From Advenella mimigardefordensis DPN7 (lineage in GTDB: Bacteria; Pseudomonadota; Gammaproteobacteria; Burkholderiales; Burkholderiaceae_B): DNA of 64,000 nucleotides. How positions within the stretch are numbered: position 1 is the first letter of the stretch; each line of letters starts with the position of its first letter. Below, piece by piece: positions 26,070-37,367 of the stretch. A program made the position numbers and the translations under genes. The DNA is taken from assembly GCF_000521505.1 (NCBI RefSeq), contig NZ_CP003915.1, forward strand, positions 1,302,001-1,366,000, written 5' to 3'. The notes beneath the pieces were generated by a model. The model saw only the letters and a list, made by a program, of their open reading frames with translations, did not search any database and had not been told where the DNA came from.

Positions 26070-27464
26070 ATGAAGGATACCTTGGCGTGCGATGTTCTGG
26101 TGATCGGAGGGGGCAATGCGGCGCTGTGTGCGGCGCTGTCGGCCGCGGAACAGAAGGCATCGGTCATATTGGTCGAAAGTGCGCCGCGTGCCTGGCGTGG
26201 GGGCAATAGCAGCCATACCCGTAATTTTCGCTGCATGCACAATGAACCCACAGACGTACTGACTGACCGTTATCAGGAAGATGAATATTTCCAGGATGTG
26301 TTCCGGGTAACCGGGGGCGAGACCAATGAAGATATGGCGCGCTATGTCATTCGTGAAACGGAAGCCTGTGCGCCGTGGATGAAAGCCAATGGCGTACGGT
26401 TTCAGCCATCACTGGGCGGAACGCTGCACCTGGGCCGGACCAATGCCTTTTTTCTTGGCGGCGGCAAGGCGCTGGTCAACGCTTATTACAAAGCAGCCGA
26501 AAAAGCCGGCGTGCAGATTCTGTACGAGACCGAAGCCACCACGCTGAATTTTTCAGATGGCAACTGTGAAAGTGTGGAGCTGGTCAGAAACGGTCAGGCG
26601 CTCACCATTACAGCCAAATCCGTAGTGATTGCATCGGGCGGATTTGAATCCAATATTGAGTGGCTGGAAGAGGCATGGGGGCCTGCCGCGCGCAATTTCC
26701 TGATTCGTGGCACCCGGTTCAATCAGGGCGTCATGCTGCGCGAGCTGATGCGCAACAAGGCCTGTATTATCGGCGACCCCACTCAGGGACATGCCGTGGC
26801 CATTGATGCTCGCGCGCCCAAGTATGACGGAGGGATCGTCACCCGGGTCGATTGCGTATCCCTGGGGATCGTGCTGAACAAAGAGGGCCGGCGTTTTTAT
26901 GATGAGGGCGAAGATTTCTGGCCCAAACGTTATGCCATCTGGGGGCGTCTGGTGGCCCAGCAACCCGATCAGATTGCCTATTGCATTATTGATTCGAAGG
27001 CCATTGGCCGCTTCATGCCATCTGTATTTAAGTCGATTTCTGCCGATTCGATAGAAGCGCTGGCCGAACGCCTGGGGCTGCCGGTACAAACGGCTGTAGA
27101 AACGGTGGCCGCCTTTAATGCCGCCGTGAAGCCAGGCAAATTCGATCACAGCGTGCTGGATGGGTGCCGCACGCAAGGGCTGCAGCCGGAGAAAACCAAC
27201 TGGGCACAAAAAATTGATACCGGGCCGTTTTATGCGTACCCGCTGGCCACCGGCATCACCTTTACCTATATGGGTGTGAAGGTCACGAAAAAGGCGCAGG
27301 TCATCATGGACGATGAAACGCTGGCGCGCAACGTGTTCGCCGCCGGTGAAATTATGGCAGGAAATATTCTGAGCAAGGGTTACGTGGCTGGTTTCGGGAT
27401 GGCCATCGGAACAGTATTTGGTCGTATTGCAGGCACGGAGGCCGCAAAACATGCAGCAGCTTGA
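26070..27464 (+). CDS. tcuA: FAD-dependent tricarballylate dehydrogenase TcuA
   Basis: 464 residues. FAD-binding Rossmann start DVLVIGGGNAALCAALSAAE (8-27), then a succinate-dehydrogenase/fumarate-reductase-like flavoprotein fold with HTRNFRCMHNEPTD and, at the end, FAAGEIMAGNILSKGYVAGFG. TcuA oxidises tricarballylate to cis-aconitate, which the TCA cycle can use. ATG 26070 follows AGGAA at 26060-26064. The next gene, tcuB, overlaps its end by 14 bases, as expected for a coupled electron-transfer partner. Related FAD dehydrogenases for citrate-like acids cannot be excluded, but the AB pair makes tricarballylate the best call. Confidence 0.9.
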   Translation: MKDTLACDVLVIGGGNAALCAALSAAEQKASVILVESAPRAWRGGNSSHTRNFRCMHNEPTDVLTDRYQEDEYFQDVFRVTGGETNEDMARYVIRETEACAPWMKANGVRFQPSLGGTLHLGRTNAFFLGGGKALVNAYYKAAEKAGVQILYETEATTLNFSDGNCESVELVRNGQALTITAKSVVIASGGFESNIEWLEEAWGPAARNFLIRGTRFNQGVMLRELMRNKACIIGDPTQGHAVAIDARAPKYDGGIVTRVDCVSLGIVLNKEGRRFYDEGEDFWPKRYAIWGRLVAQQPDQIAYCIIDSKAIGRFMPSVFKSISADSIEALAERLGLPVQTAVETVAAFNAAVKPGKFDHSVLDGCRTQGLQPEKTNWAQKIDTGPFYAYPLATGITFTYMGVKVTKKAQVIMDDETLARNVFAAGEIMAGNILSKGYVAGFGMAIGTVFGRIAGTEAAKHAAA

Positions 27465-28545
27465 ACAACTTATCGAAGATGCCCGCAATGCGGTGGGCAT
27501 ATGTAACTCCTGTCGCTATTGCGAGGGCTTCTGTGCGGTCTTTCCGGCGCTTGAACAGCGGCTGGATTTTACGCGCGGCGATCTGCATTATCTGGCCAAT
27601 TTGTGCCACAACTGCAGCGAATGCTATTACGCCTGTCAGTATGCGCCGCCTCACGAGTTCAATGTGAATCTGCCGGTGCAACTGGCTGCGGTACGTCAGA
27701 CCACCTATCAGACATACGCATGGCCTGGTGCTATTGCGCGTGGCTTTGACAAAAGCGGGCTGTTGGCCAGTATGGGATTTTTGCTGGCGCTGATTGTGCT
27801 GCTGGGGTTGGCGGCGCTGATCGGCGGCCCGTCGGTAAATGACCTGAATGGCCAGTTTTATGCCATTTTTCCGCACGGTGTGCTGGCGACGGTTTTCGGG
27901 CTGGCAGCCTTGTGGGTTGTTGTTGCCATGGGAATGGGGTTTCGTCACTTCCTTCGGGATGTTGGAGAGAGGCCTGCCTTGCTGCTGAACTGGAAACATG
28001 TTCGGCAGGGCATGGCCGACGCGTTAAGCCTGAAGTATTTGCATGGCAATGTGAAGACCGGCTGTACTTATCCGGATGATAATATTTCACCGTGGCGCCG
28101 CCGCTTTCACCATTTTACGTTTTATGGATTCATGTTATGTTTTGCGGCCACCGCGTCAGGCACCGTGTTCCATTATGTGTTTGGCTGGGAAGCACCTTAC
28201 GCCTTTTTCAGCCTGCCCAAGCTGACCGGTACACTGGGTGGCATTTCCCTGGCGGTGGGCACGGCAGGGCAGTTCTGGCTCAAGCGCAAAACCGATCCCG
28301 AGATCCGCAATATCCGGCAAATGGGCATGGACTATGCTTTTATTGCCCAGCTGTTTCTGGCTGCGATAACGGGTCTGGCCTTGATGGTCTTGCGCGAAAC
28401 CGCCGCACTGGCACCGTTGCTGGTGATTCATCTGGCTGTGATCCTGTCGCTGTTCATTACGATGCCGTTTGGCAAGTTTGTCCATGGCTTGTACCGCAGC
28501 GGTGCCTTGATTAAATATGCAAAGGAACAGCCCGCTTCGCACTGA
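27451..28545 (+). CDS. tcuB: Tricarballylate utilisation protein TcuB (Fe-S, membrane cytochrome-like)
   Basis: 364 residues from ATG 27451, overlapping tcuA. Two ferredoxin-like cysteine clusters, C18/C21/C24/C28 (CNSCRYCEGFC) and C52/C55/C58/C62 (CHNCSECYYAC), precede several membrane helices (about residues 105-130, 140-165, 220-245, 290-315, 325-350) with scattered histidines that may hold haem. In Salmonella TcuB reoxidises FADH2 on TcuA and passes electrons to the quinone pool. No tcuC follows; the next gene is an unrelated tRNA hydroxylase 131 bases on. Confidence 0.9.
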   Translation: MQQLEQLIEDARNAVGICNSCRYCEGFCAVFPALEQRLDFTRGDLHYLANLCHNCSECYYACQYAPPHEFNVNLPVQLAAVRQTTYQTYAWPGAIARGFDKSGLLASMGFLLALIVLLGLAALIGGPSVNDLNGQFYAIFPHGVLATVFGLAALWVVVAMGMGFRHFLRDVGERPALLLNWKHVRQGMADALSLKYLHGNVKTGCTYPDDNISPWRRRFHHFTFYGFMLCFAATASGTVFHYVFGWEAPYAFFSLPKLTGTLGGISLAVGTAGQFWLKRKTDPEIRNIRQMGMDYAFIAQLFLAAITGLALMVLRETAALAPLLVIHLAVILSLFITMPFGKFVHGLYRSGALIKYAKEQPASH

Positions 28546-28676
28546 AGTCCCGGGGGTTTGATTTACAATAAATGGTTAATTTTCAGGCAAGTTGAGAATA
28601 ATCAAACACAAGGCTGTTCTGTCACAGGCAGGGCAGCTAAAATGAAAGACTTGCCCCATACCCCCATTTCAGTTCT

Positions 28677-29705
28677 ATGTCTCATACCATTGCCGCCCTA
28701 TACAAGTTTGTTGATCTTCCCGATTTTGAATCGCTCAAAGAGCCGTTGCAGGCGTTTTGTGAGCGCCATCACGTTAAGGGGACGCTGCTGCTTGCCCGCG
28801 AAGGAATCAACGGTACGATCGCCGGTCCCAGGGAAGGCATTGATGCCGTTCTGGCATACCTGCGCAATGATCCACGCCTGGCGGACCTTGAGCACAAGGA
28901 GTCCTGGTCCGACGAACGCGATCCCTTTCACCGGATGCGCGTACGCCTGAAAAAGGAAATCGTGACCATGGGGCAGCCCAACGTCAATACCAACAACGCG
29001 GGTACCTATGTGCCGCCGGAAAATTGGAATGACCTGATCTCCGATCCGGATGTGGTGCTGGTAGACACGCGCAACGATTATGAAGTGGATATTGGTACGT
29101 TCAAGGGCGCGGTCAATCCCAATACCGTCACATTCCGCGAATTTCCCGGCTGGGTGCAAAGCCAGTCTGCCGAAGGCGGGTTGCTGGATAAAAAGCGTAC
29201 GCGCAAGGTGGCCATGTTCTGCACGGGTGGTATTCGCTGTGAAAAATCCACGGCCTATATGAAGTCTCAGGGGTTTGACGAGGTTTATCATTTGCAGGGC
29301 GGGATTCTGAAATACCTTGAAACCGTTCCGCCCGAGCAAAGCCTGTGGGAAGGCGAGTGTTTCGTTTTTGACGAACGGGTTTCTGTTGGTCATGGCCTGA
29401 AACCCGGTCCGTATATTCAGTGTCGCGCATGCCGTCATCCACTGAGCGAGGAAGAACGCGCCTCGCCCAAGTATATTCGTGGGGAAAGCTGCCCGCATTG
29501 CTGGGATGACAAAACAGAGGAGCAACGCGAGCGCTTCCGTGAACGCCAGCGGCAGGTGGATCTGGCAGCAGCGCGTCACGAGGAACATATTGGTGCAGAT
29601 ATGCAGGAGCAGATTCGCCAGCGACGAGCCCTGAAAGAGGCGCGTAAAGAGGCGGCGCGTCAGCGCGCCTTGCAGAAATCGACACAAAAAGGTGCAGAAA
29701 ACTAA
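28677..29705 (+). CDS. trhO: tRNA uridine(34) 5-hydroxylase TrhO (YceA)
   Basis: 342 residues. N-terminal UPF0176 acylphosphatase-like part ([15 protein letters not shown]), central rhodanese domain with [19 protein letters not shown] and the catalytic loop [15 protein letters not shown], then a C-terminal zinc-like segment ([14 protein letters not shown]) and a Lys/Arg/Glu-rich helical tail. TrhO hydroxylates U34 of certain tRNAs using oxygen, the first step to cmo5U/mo5U. It is monocistronic and followed by a hairpin terminator about 175 bases downstream. Confidence 0.95.
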   Translation: MSHTIAALYKFVDLPDFESLKEPLQAFCERHHVKGTLLLAREGINGTIAGPREGIDAVLAYLRNDPRLADLEHKESWSDERDPFHRMRVRLKKEIVTMGQPNVNTNNAGTYVPPENWNDLISDPDVVLVDTRNDYEVDIGTFKGAVNPNTVTFREFPGWVQSQSAEGGLLDKKRTRKVAMFCTGGIRCEKSTAYMKSQGFDEVYHLQGGILKYLETVPPEQSLWEGECFVFDERVSVGHGLKPGPYIQCRACRHPLSEEERASPKYIRGESCPHCWDDKTEEQRERFRERQRQVDLAAARHEEHIGADMQEQIRQRRALKEARKEAARQRALQKSTQKGAEN

Positions 29706-29770
29706 TGGAAAATGCTAAAAACTAGTGCATTCCCTAAGTGTCATATATAGGAATCACGGGCATAATTTGT

Positions 29771-29805
29771 CTCATGCAGGTGAGGAGACAAACGCTCTGC
29801 ATGAG
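29771..29805 (+). repeat. 9-bp inverted repeat downstream of trhO
   Basis: CTCATGCAG (29771-29779) and CTGCATGAG (29797-29805) with a 17-base loop. There is no T-run, so it is a stable RNA hairpin of unknown role in the 3' region of trhO. Confidence 0.5.
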
Positions 29806-29878
29806 CAGGCTTTACCACTTGATTGAAATATTTAGTTAAGTGTGTGCACAATAGCTGTATCCATAACAAAAATAAACG

Positions 29879-29922
29879 AAAGGCGGAAAATCAATATAAA
29901 TTGATTCCGCCTTTCTTTTTTT
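29879..29922. terminator. Terminator between trhO and the Smr gene, probably bidirectional
   Basis: AAAGGCGGA (from 29879) pairs with the CCGCCTTT that ends at 29914, and AATCAAT/ATTGATT extends the stem to a loop of ATAA. A T-rich tract follows on the plus strand; on the minus strand the stem is followed by TCGTTTATTTTTG. Confidence 0.85.
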
Positions 29923-29983
29923 CTGCCGCCTGAATATTTAAAAAAAAATTGCACATGCCATTGCTGACCGGGTAGCATGCTGC

Positions 29984-30046
<63 letters not shown>

Positions 30047-30114
30047 ACCAGCTCTGCCGCTTAACTCACAAACCGGTCTGTTCCGTTTCCCCGCCAGCGC
30101 GCTGATGAGCCGAA

Positions 30115-30849
30115 TCAATCGCTTTCAGAGGTCTTCAGCAGAACGATCTGGGCTCCCGTACCACCCATATTTTCAGGGGCTGGCGCAAATGCCAGTACGG
30201 CATCCATGTTTTTCAGCCATGCCAGTACCTGGTCTTTCAGGACGGCATTCCCGTCCGCAGAGCCATATCCCTTGCCATGCACAATGCAAATGGCGCGGAC
30301 CCGATGTTCAAGACAGGAATGAATGAAGCGATCAAACCGCTCTGCTGCCTGGGCTGAGTTGGCGCCGTGCAGATCCAGCGTTGCGCCCACCGGCCACTGT
30401 CCGGATAGCAGTTTCTTGATTAAATCGACACTATCGGTTCGCTGTACATAAGCGCCTTCGGGCAGTGCGGCAGCTCGACGGCCTTTAGGGACGGCCGCTG
30501 AACTGCGCTTTTTCTCGGTGCCACGGTCAGGGGAGGCCGGTTTATGCGGTTCAGGCAGTGCCGCGCCTTCTGCCTGACGTCGTTTAGCACGGAAATATTC
30601 ATTATTGCCATAATCCAGTGCCTGTCGCGGGTAGCGGTTGGCGGGTGGCAGCGGTGTGACGGATCTGACCGTCTGGCGAAACAATACACTGTCCTCTGCT
30701 GTAAAAACAGCAGGGGCAGCGGTGCCGGTTGCGGTCTTGCCGGGCCTGGGCGCGTTCTGTTGTGCCTTGGCGCGGCGTGTTTCTTCACGGGCTTTGGCTT
30801 TTTGCAGCTGGCGCAGGTCTTCGAGCTTACCTTTGATGGGGGTAACCAT
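30115..30849 (-). CDS. Smr/MutS2 C-terminal domain protein
   Basis: 244 residues from ATG 30849. The N-terminal two thirds are basic and low complexity (KLEDLRQLQKAKAREETRRAKA; a Pro/Ala/Lys-rich middle). The C-terminal Smr domain has the LDLHG motif (GATLDLHGANS) and the nuclease-type loop IVHGKGYGSADGNAVLKD. Smr proteins act as endonucleases on nucleic acid or stalled-ribosome mRNA (SmrB in E. coli). A longer open frame reaches 30996 but would overlap trxB; the chosen start leaves a 43-base gap to trxB, which precedes it on the same strand, so they may be co-transcribed. Confidence 0.9.
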   Translation of the reverse strand: MVTPIKGKLEDLRQLQKAKAREETRRAKAQQNAPRPGKTATGTAAPAVFTAEDSVLFRQTVRSVTPLPPANRYPRQALDYGNNEYFRAKRRQAEGAALPEPHKPASPDRGTEKKRSSAAVPKGRRAAALPEGAYVQRTDSVDLIKKLLSGQWPVGATLDLHGANSAQAAERFDRFIHSCLEHRVRAICIVHGKGYGSADGNAVLKDQVLAWLKNMDAVLAFAPAPENMGGTGAQIVLLKTSESD

Positions 30850-30892
30850 AGCAATTGCGGCCCGCAGCGCTGGCTGGCGGGCCTGTCCTGTT

Positions 30893-32156
<1,264 letters not shown>

Positions 32157-34559
32157 ATGGCACGCACTTCAAATACCGCAACCACTCGTCCCGCCCGCAA
32201 CAGTTCCGCCCGCAATACACGTAATGCAGGGGCACGATCATCCGCCAGGAATGCGCGCAACGCACAGAATGCCGAACCCAGCCGGCTGGCCGCCATGTTT
32301 ACGGAAGCCAAATGGGTTCTGTATGCTGCGTTGGCCGCAGCCCTGTCGGTCATGTTGTTTACCTGGCATCCGAATGACCCGGGTTGGGTCAGCACCTCGT
32401 CATCTACCCTGGTTCATAACCGGTTGGGTGCGGTGGGTGCGTACGTGTCCGATATCCTGCTGTATCTTTTTGGCTTGTCGGCCTGGTGGTTTGTTGCCTT
32501 GTGTCTCAAACGCATGTGGGTGGGCTACAAAATGCTCATGAGTCGCATTGTGGCCAATCCCGATGCCGCGCTGCCGCGTGTGCACTGGGAGCAGGGCGTG
32601 GGTTTCGCTTTGCTGTTTGTCGGCTCAATGGGTTTTGAAGCCAGTCAGCTGGCGCACATCGGCTCGCAATTGCCGGGCGGGGCGGGCGGCGTACTGGGCC
32701 AATATGTCGGCACCTTGTTCTCGACGGCCGTGGGTGTGCCGGGCGCAGTGCTGATTCTGTTTTTCATGGTTGTGCTGGGTCTGGGCCTGTTTCTGGATTT
32801 TTCCTGGTTGTCACTGGCTGAGAGAATCGGCTCGACCATCCAGCGTCTGTTAAATGCACTGATCAATCTGAAAACCGCCCGTCAGGATCGCAAGGCTGGT
32901 GAAATTGCCCAGGTCGCGCGCGAAGAACAGGTGGTGGTGCAAAAAGAGCAACTGGTGCACGAAACCTCGGTACGCATTGAACCGCAAATCACGGTATTTC
33001 CTACGTCCGAGCGCGTGATCAAGGAAAAGCAGCGCACGCTGTTTGAACCGCCCAAAAATGCCAGCGGTGAACTGCCTGCGCTGGAGCTGCTGGACCCGCC
33101 CGGTGAAAATATCGAATCGGTTTCCCCTGAAACCATCGAATATACCTCGCGCCTGATCGAGAAAAAACTGCGTGACTTTGGCGTGCAGGTGACCGTGGTC
33201 ACTGCGCAGGCAGGACCGGTCATTACCCGCTATGAAATCGAGCCGGCAACCGGTGTCAAGGGCAGCCAGATCGTCAATCTGTCCAAGGATCTGGCGCGCG
33301 CGCTCAGCCTGGTCAGCATTCGCGTGGTTGAAACCATTGTTGGTAAAAACCTGATGGGTCTGGAGTTGCCCAACCCGCGCCGCCAAATGGTCCGGCTCTC
33401 GGAAATCATTGGCTCCAAAACCTATCATGACAATGCTTCATCGCTCACCATGGCGCTGGGCAAGGACATCGCTGGCAATCCGGTGGTGGCCGATCTGGCA
33501 AAAATGCCGCACTTGCTGGTGGCCGGTACGACGGGCTCGGGCAAATCGGTGGGGATCAATGCCATGATTATCTCCCTGCTTTATAAGGCCGATGCATCGC
33601 AGGTCCGCCTTATTCTGATTGACCCGAAAATGCTGGAAATGAGCATTTATGAAGGCATCCCGCATCTGCTGGCGCCGGTGGTCACCGATATGCGCCAGGC
33701 TGCCAATGCGCTAAACTGGTGTGTGGGCGAGATGGAAAAGCGCTACAAGCTCATGAGCAAAATGGGCGTGCGCAATATCAGCGGCTTCAATAGCAAAATT
33801 CGAGATGCGGCCAAGAAGGGCGAATCCATTCCCAATCCGTTCTCACTCACACCTGAAGAGCCGGAACCGTTGAAAACACTCCCCATGATCGTGGTGGTGA
33901 TTGATGAGCTGGCCGATCTGATGATGGTGGTGGGCAAAAAAATTGAAGAGCTCATTGCCCGTCTGGCGCAAAAGGCGCGGGCAGCCGGTATCCATTTGAT
34001 TCTGGCAACGCAGCGCCCCAGTGTCGATGTGATTACCGGTCTGATCAAGGCCAATATTCCAACGCGCATCGCGTTTCAGGTGTCCTCTAAAATTGACTCG
34101 CGCACGATTCTGGATCAGATGGGTGCCGAGGCGTTGCTGGGCCAGGGCGATATGCTGTATCAGCCACCCGGTACCGGTTTGCCGAATCGGGTCCATGGCG
34201 CCTTCGTAGACGATGATGAAGTGCATCGTGTGGTTGATTATCTGAAAGAGCAGGGCGAGCCCGATTATGTGGATGGCCTGCTGGAAGGGGGCGTCGCGGG
34301 TGAGACCGGTGATGGTGTAGGCAGTGTCACCGGCTTTACCGATAATGAGTCTGATCCCCTGTACGATCAGGCGGTGGCTGTGGTGTTGAAAAACCGTCGT
34401 GCCTCCATTTCATCGGTTCAACGGCATCTGCGTATTGGCTATAACCGTGCCGCGCGGCTGCTGGAGCAGATGGAGCAGTCTGGCATTGTGTCGACCATGC
34501 AGTCTAATGGCAACCGGGAAATTCTGGTGCCTGCCGGACAGGAAGAGCCCGACGCGTAA
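32157..34559 (+). CDS. ftsK: DNA translocase FtsK
   Basis: 800 residues from ATG 32157 (TTG 32139 is a less likely alternative). The basic Arg/Asn/Ala-rich N-terminus precedes a 4TM membrane anchor (about 50-220), a short Glu/Gln-rich linker, and the motor domain with Walker [12 protein letters not shown] (about 456-466), Walker [14 protein letters not shown] and [20 protein letters not shown]. The C-terminal gamma domain ([31 protein letters not shown]) reads KOPS sites and activates XerCD at dif. The linker is much shorter than in E. coli FtsK (1329 residues), as usual in betaproteobacteria. lolA and rarA follow on the same strand, the standard ftsK-lolA-rarA-serS order. Confidence 0.97.
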   Translation: MARTSNTATTRPARNSSARNTRNAGARSSARNARNAQNAEPSRLAAMFTEAKWVLYAALAAALSVMLFTWHPNDPGWVSTSSSTLVHNRLGAVGAYVSDILLYLFGLSAWWFVALCLKRMWVGYKMLMSRIVANPDAALPRVHWEQGVGFALLFVGSMGFEASQLAHIGSQLPGGAGGVLGQYVGTLFSTAVGVPGAVLILFFMVVLGLGLFLDFSWLSLAERIGSTIQRLLNALINLKTARQDRKAGEIAQVAREEQVVVQKEQLVHETSVRIEPQITVFPTSERVIKEKQRTLFEPPKNASGELPALELLDPPGENIESVSPETIEYTSRLIEKKLRDFGVQVTVVTAQAGPVITRYEIEPATGVKGSQIVNLSKDLARALSLVSIRVVETIVGKNLMGLELPNPRRQMVRLSEIIGSKTYHDNASSLTMALGKDIAGNPVVADLAKMPHLLVAGTTGSGKSVGINAMIISLLYKADASQVRLILIDPKMLEMSIYEGIPHLLAPVVTDMRQAANALNWCVGEMEKRYKLMSKMGVRNISGFNSKIRDAAKKGESIPNPFSLTPEEPEPLKTLPMIVVVIDELADLMMVVGKKIEELIARLAQKARAAGIHLILATQRPSVDVITGLIKANIPTRIAFQVSSKIDSRTILDQMGAEALLGQGDMLYQPPGTGLPNRVHGAFVDDDEVHRVVDYLKEQGEPDYVDGLLEGGVAGETGDGVGSVTGFTDNESDPLYDQAVAVVLKNRRASISSVQRHLRIGYNRAARLLEQMEQSGIVSTMQSNGNREILVPAGQEEPDA

Positions 34560-34639
34560 AGCGGGCGTTGCAGGCATGGCAGTTCCTGTCTGTAATGCGC
34601 AGTAACCAGCAGGTTTTCGCCTGATTGTCTGGCAGTATC

Positions 34640-34664
34640 TACGGCATCCCTTGCGGATGCCGTA
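34640..34664 (+). terminator. Hairpin after ftsK, possible terminator
   Basis: A perfect 10-bp stem TACGGCATCC (34640-34649) / GGATGCCGTA (34655-34664), loop CTTGC, followed by AGTATTTTG. The T-run is short, so termination may be partial. Confidence 0.65.
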
Positions 34665-34823
34665 AGTATTTTGTAGCGCTGTGCCAAATTACAGCGATGC
34701 AATTGTATTTACGATTTTGTAACATCCTTCTCTGGCCAGTTAATGTTAAAACAGGTCATGTTTCCGGTGGTATTCACAGGGCCTGACCCGACTGCCGGAA
34801 GGAACAACAACAGGAGTTCATTC

Positions 34824-35555
34824 ATGAAAAAGACCTTACTTGCGATTTGCCTGGCGATGGTTGCAGCGGTACCCGTTGCGACAATGGCGCAGGACATTAA
34901 AGTGAACCCCGATATGATGAATCCGGATGCCGGCCTGTCCACCACGCTGGAAGGCGTAACTTTCGAGAAAATTCCCGACGTTAAAAACACGCAGCAGACA
35001 GATGCCCGGCAACAACTGAAGGATTTCGTGGCGCAGGTCAGATCGGCCAGTGGCGAATTTGCCCAGAAAACATCCGGCGGCAAGGCCAAGAACAGGGCGG
35101 CTCAGACCGGCACCTTTTCTTTTGAGCGTCCGGGAAAATTCAACTGGAGCGTGGTCAAGCCCTATGCGCAAAGCGTGATTTCCGATGGCAAAACAGTCTA
35201 TCAATATGATCCCGATCTGAAACAGGTGACCGAACGTCCGGTAAGCAAAGCGGTGGGTGCGTCGCCGGCGGCCATTCTGTTTGGCTCGGGTACGCTGGAT
35301 GATTCGTTCACGCTGTCTGCGCTGCCAGACAATAATGGCATGGTGTGGATGCGTGCGACGCCTAAAGTATCGGATGCCGGCCTGGCGCATGTGGATATCG
35401 GCTTTGCCAATAACCTGCCGGCCGAGCTGGTCATCCTGGATTCTTTCGGCCAAACCACGTCGATCAAATTGCGCAATTTCAAAAGCAACGCGAAAATTCC
35501 GGCCAGCGCTTATCAGTTCAAGGCCCCTCCTGGCGTAGATACCGTTAAAATGTAG
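34824..35555 (+). CDS. lolA: Outer-membrane lipoprotein carrier protein LolA
   Basis: 243 residues. Signal peptide to about residue 22 (ATMAQDI), then a LolA domain: QLKDFVAQVRSASGEFAQK, GTFSFERPGKFNWSVVKPY, DGKTVYQYDPDLKQVTERP and a C-terminal LRNFKSNAKIPASAYQFKAPPG split over the last strands. It shuttles lipoproteins from the LolCDE complex to LolB through the periplasm. Between the signal peptide and the domain lies an unusual insert of about 35 residues (KVNPDMMNPDAGLSTTLEGV and on). ATG 34824 follows CAGGAG at 34811-34816. A terminator follows the gene. Confidence 0.94.
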   Translation: MKKTLLAICLAMVAAVPVATMAQDIKVNPDMMNPDAGLSTTLEGVTFEKIPDVKNTQQTDARQQLKDFVAQVRSASGEFAQKTSGGKAKNRAAQTGTFSFERPGKFNWSVVKPYAQSVISDGKTVYQYDPDLKQVTERPVSKAVGASPAAILFGSGTLDDSFTLSALPDNNGMVWMRATPKVSDAGLAHVDIGFANNLPAELVILDSFGQTTSIKLRNFKSNAKIPASAYQFKAPPGVDTVKM

Positions 35556-35595
35556 CCTGATAAAGGGCCTGTACCCTCACTTCGCTGTTCAGCTC

Positions 35596-35620
35596 AAGGG
35601 CCGTTGCGACGGTCCTTTTT
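35596..35620 (+). terminator. Rho-independent terminator after lolA
   Basis: AAGGGCCGT (35596-35604, with one G-U pair) / ACGGTCCTT (35609-35617), loop TGCG, followed by TTT. Confidence 0.75.
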
Positions 35621-35675
35621 GTACCTGGCTGCGGTTCACCCCTATGCGCAGTGATTCTGGAAACCCAATATAGTT

Positions 35676-37016
35676 ATGACCGATTTTTCCGATAGCGATC
35701 TGTTCAATGGTGCCGGTGCAGGCGCGAATGCCCCGCTGGCCGAGAGACTGCGTCCGCGCAATATCGACGAGGTGATCGGACAGTCGCATCTGCTGGGCCC
35801 GGACAAACCCTTGCGGGTGGCGTTCGAGGCGCGTCGTCCGCACTCCATGATTTTCTGGGGGCCGCCAGGTGTCGGGAAAACCACGCTGGCGCGCCTGATG
35901 GCCGACGGTTTTGATGCGCATTTTATTGCCATCTCTGCAGTGCTGGGTGGCGTCAAAGATATTCGTGACGCGGTTGTCAAGGCCCAGGTCGCGCAGGCGC
36001 AGGGACGCAAAACCATTCTTTTTGTGGACGAGGTGCATCGCTTTAACAAGGCACAGCAGGATGCATTCCTGCCTTATGTTGAAAGCGGCCTTTTCACCTT
36101 TATAGGTGCCACCACCGAAAACCCGTCGTTTGAAGTCAATTCGGCGCTCTTGTCGCGTGCCCAGGTCTATGTGCTTACCGCGCTGTCGGACGAAGAACTG
36201 GGCCAGTTGCTGTTGCGTGCCAAAGAGAGTGGGGCGATTGATCTGGATTTTGATGATCAGTCTATCGCTGTGCTCACCGGCTATGCCGATGGCGATGCCA
36301 GACGGTTTTTGAATTTACTGGAGCAGACCAGCACGGCTGCGATGGCTGCGCAGGTTACACAGATCACGCCCGAATTTATGCAAAACGCGCTCACGCTGAA
36401 TCTGCGTCGTTTTGATAAGGGCGGTGACAGTTTCTATGACCAGATCTCTGCGCTGCATAAGTCGGTGCGGGGTTCGCATCCTGATGCAGCGCTGTACTGG
36501 TTCACGCGCATGCTCGATGGCGGCGCCGACCCCAAGTATCTGGCGCGCCGCATTGTGCGCATGGCCTGGGAAGATATCGGTCTGGCCGATCCGCGCGCCA
36601 TGCAGATGGCCAATGAAGCGGCCACAACCTATGAGCGCCTGGGGTCGCCGGAGGGTGAACTGGCATTGGCGCAGGCGGTGATCTATTTGTCTATCGCGGC
36701 CAAAAGTAACGCGGGCTACAACGCCTATAATCAGGCGCGCGCTTTCGTCAAGCAGGATAAATCGCGTGAGGTGCCGGTGCACCTGCGCAATGCGCCTACC
36801 AAACTGATGAAAGAGCTGGGTTATGGCCATGAGTATCGCTATGCCCATGATGAGCCCAATGCCTATGCCGCCGGCGAGACCTATCTGCCCGATGGAATGC
36901 GGGAGCCGGGCTGGTATCGTCCTGTGCAGCAGGGGCTGGAAACGAAAATTACGGAAAAACTCAATTATCTGCGCTCATTGGATCGCGAGGCGCGGCAAAA
37001 TAAAAAGACCAGATAA
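35676..37016 (+). CDS. rarA: Replication-associated recombination protein RarA (MgsA/WHIP family)
   Basis: 446 residues, AAA+ clamp-loader-like ATPase that acts at stalled replication forks. N-terminal PLAERLRPRNIDEVIGQSHL, Walker A GPPGVGKTT (about 62-70), Walker B TILFVDEVHRFNKAQQDAF, sensor 1 GATTENPSFEVNSALLSRA, then the tetramerisation region SLHKSVRGSHPDAALYWF-like (here SALHKSVRGSHPDAALYW) and KLMKELGYGHEYRYAHDEPN. The name MgsA is also used for this family and should not be confused with methylglyoxal synthase. It stands in the usual ftsK-lolA-rarA-serS order, though an extra gene separates it from serS. Confidence 0.96.
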   Translation: MTDFSDSDLFNGAGAGANAPLAERLRPRNIDEVIGQSHLLGPDKPLRVAFEARRPHSMIFWGPPGVGKTTLARLMADGFDAHFIAISAVLGGVKDIRDAVVKAQVAQAQGRKTILFVDEVHRFNKAQQDAFLPYVESGLFTFIGATTENPSFEVNSALLSRAQVYVLTALSDEELGQLLLRAKESGAIDLDFDDQSIAVLTGYADGDARRFLNLLEQTSTAAMAAQVTQITPEFMQNALTLNLRRFDKGGDSFYDQISALHKSVRGSHPDAALYWFTRMLDGGADPKYLARRIVRMAWEDIGLADPRAMQMANEAATTYERLGSPEGELALAQAVIYLSIAAKSNAGYNAYNQARAFVKQDKSREVPVHLRNAPTKLMKELGYGHEYRYAHDEPNAYAAGETYLPDGMREPGWYRPVQQGLETKITEKLNYLRSLDREARQNKKTR

Positions 37017-37367
37017 CAAAAGAACCAAAAGGGGCAGATAATAATAAAAAGGCCAGATAAATAATAATGGCAAGTGGCATATTGGCCAGAAGCCAGAAGC
37101 CAGAAGCCAGAAGCCAGAAGAAGCCAGTTGCGCAGTGCTCGCTCGATGGGTTGCGCATGTCTGCCGAATGTCAGCTCAAAGACAGTTACATAATACTTCG
37201 TACAACGACGTAATAAACTCCCCGTTTCTATTGTCTAAGGTGTAAGTTAGGCGTAGCTGGCTATGATCTCTGGTCAGGGCCTGACTACCGTGCATTGAAC
37301 GGCATGAAGAATAATGGTGCCGGACGAAGTGCATGGTCGGGTACGTTATCAATAACTGGAGCAGAAC
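37017..37367. other. Gene-free stretch after rarA
   Basis: 351 bases. Apart from the GCCAGAA repeat array (listed separately) and an AATAATAATAAAA-rich start, no gene or clear terminator is visible. The second half should hold the promoter of the Met/His-rich protein gene. Confidence 0.6.
37085..37119. repeat. Heptanucleotide tandem repeat, GCCAGAA x5
   Basis: Five perfect consecutive copies of GCCAGAA, then a partial GAAGCCAG. It lies about 70 bases after the rarA stop codon. Confidence 0.92.

Noticed and set aside
25920..26240. N-terminal extension of the GntR regulator
   Set aside because: It would read through the tcuA promoter and start codon on the other strand; the ATG at 25919 has a good ribosome binding site and begins the protein in front of its winged helix.
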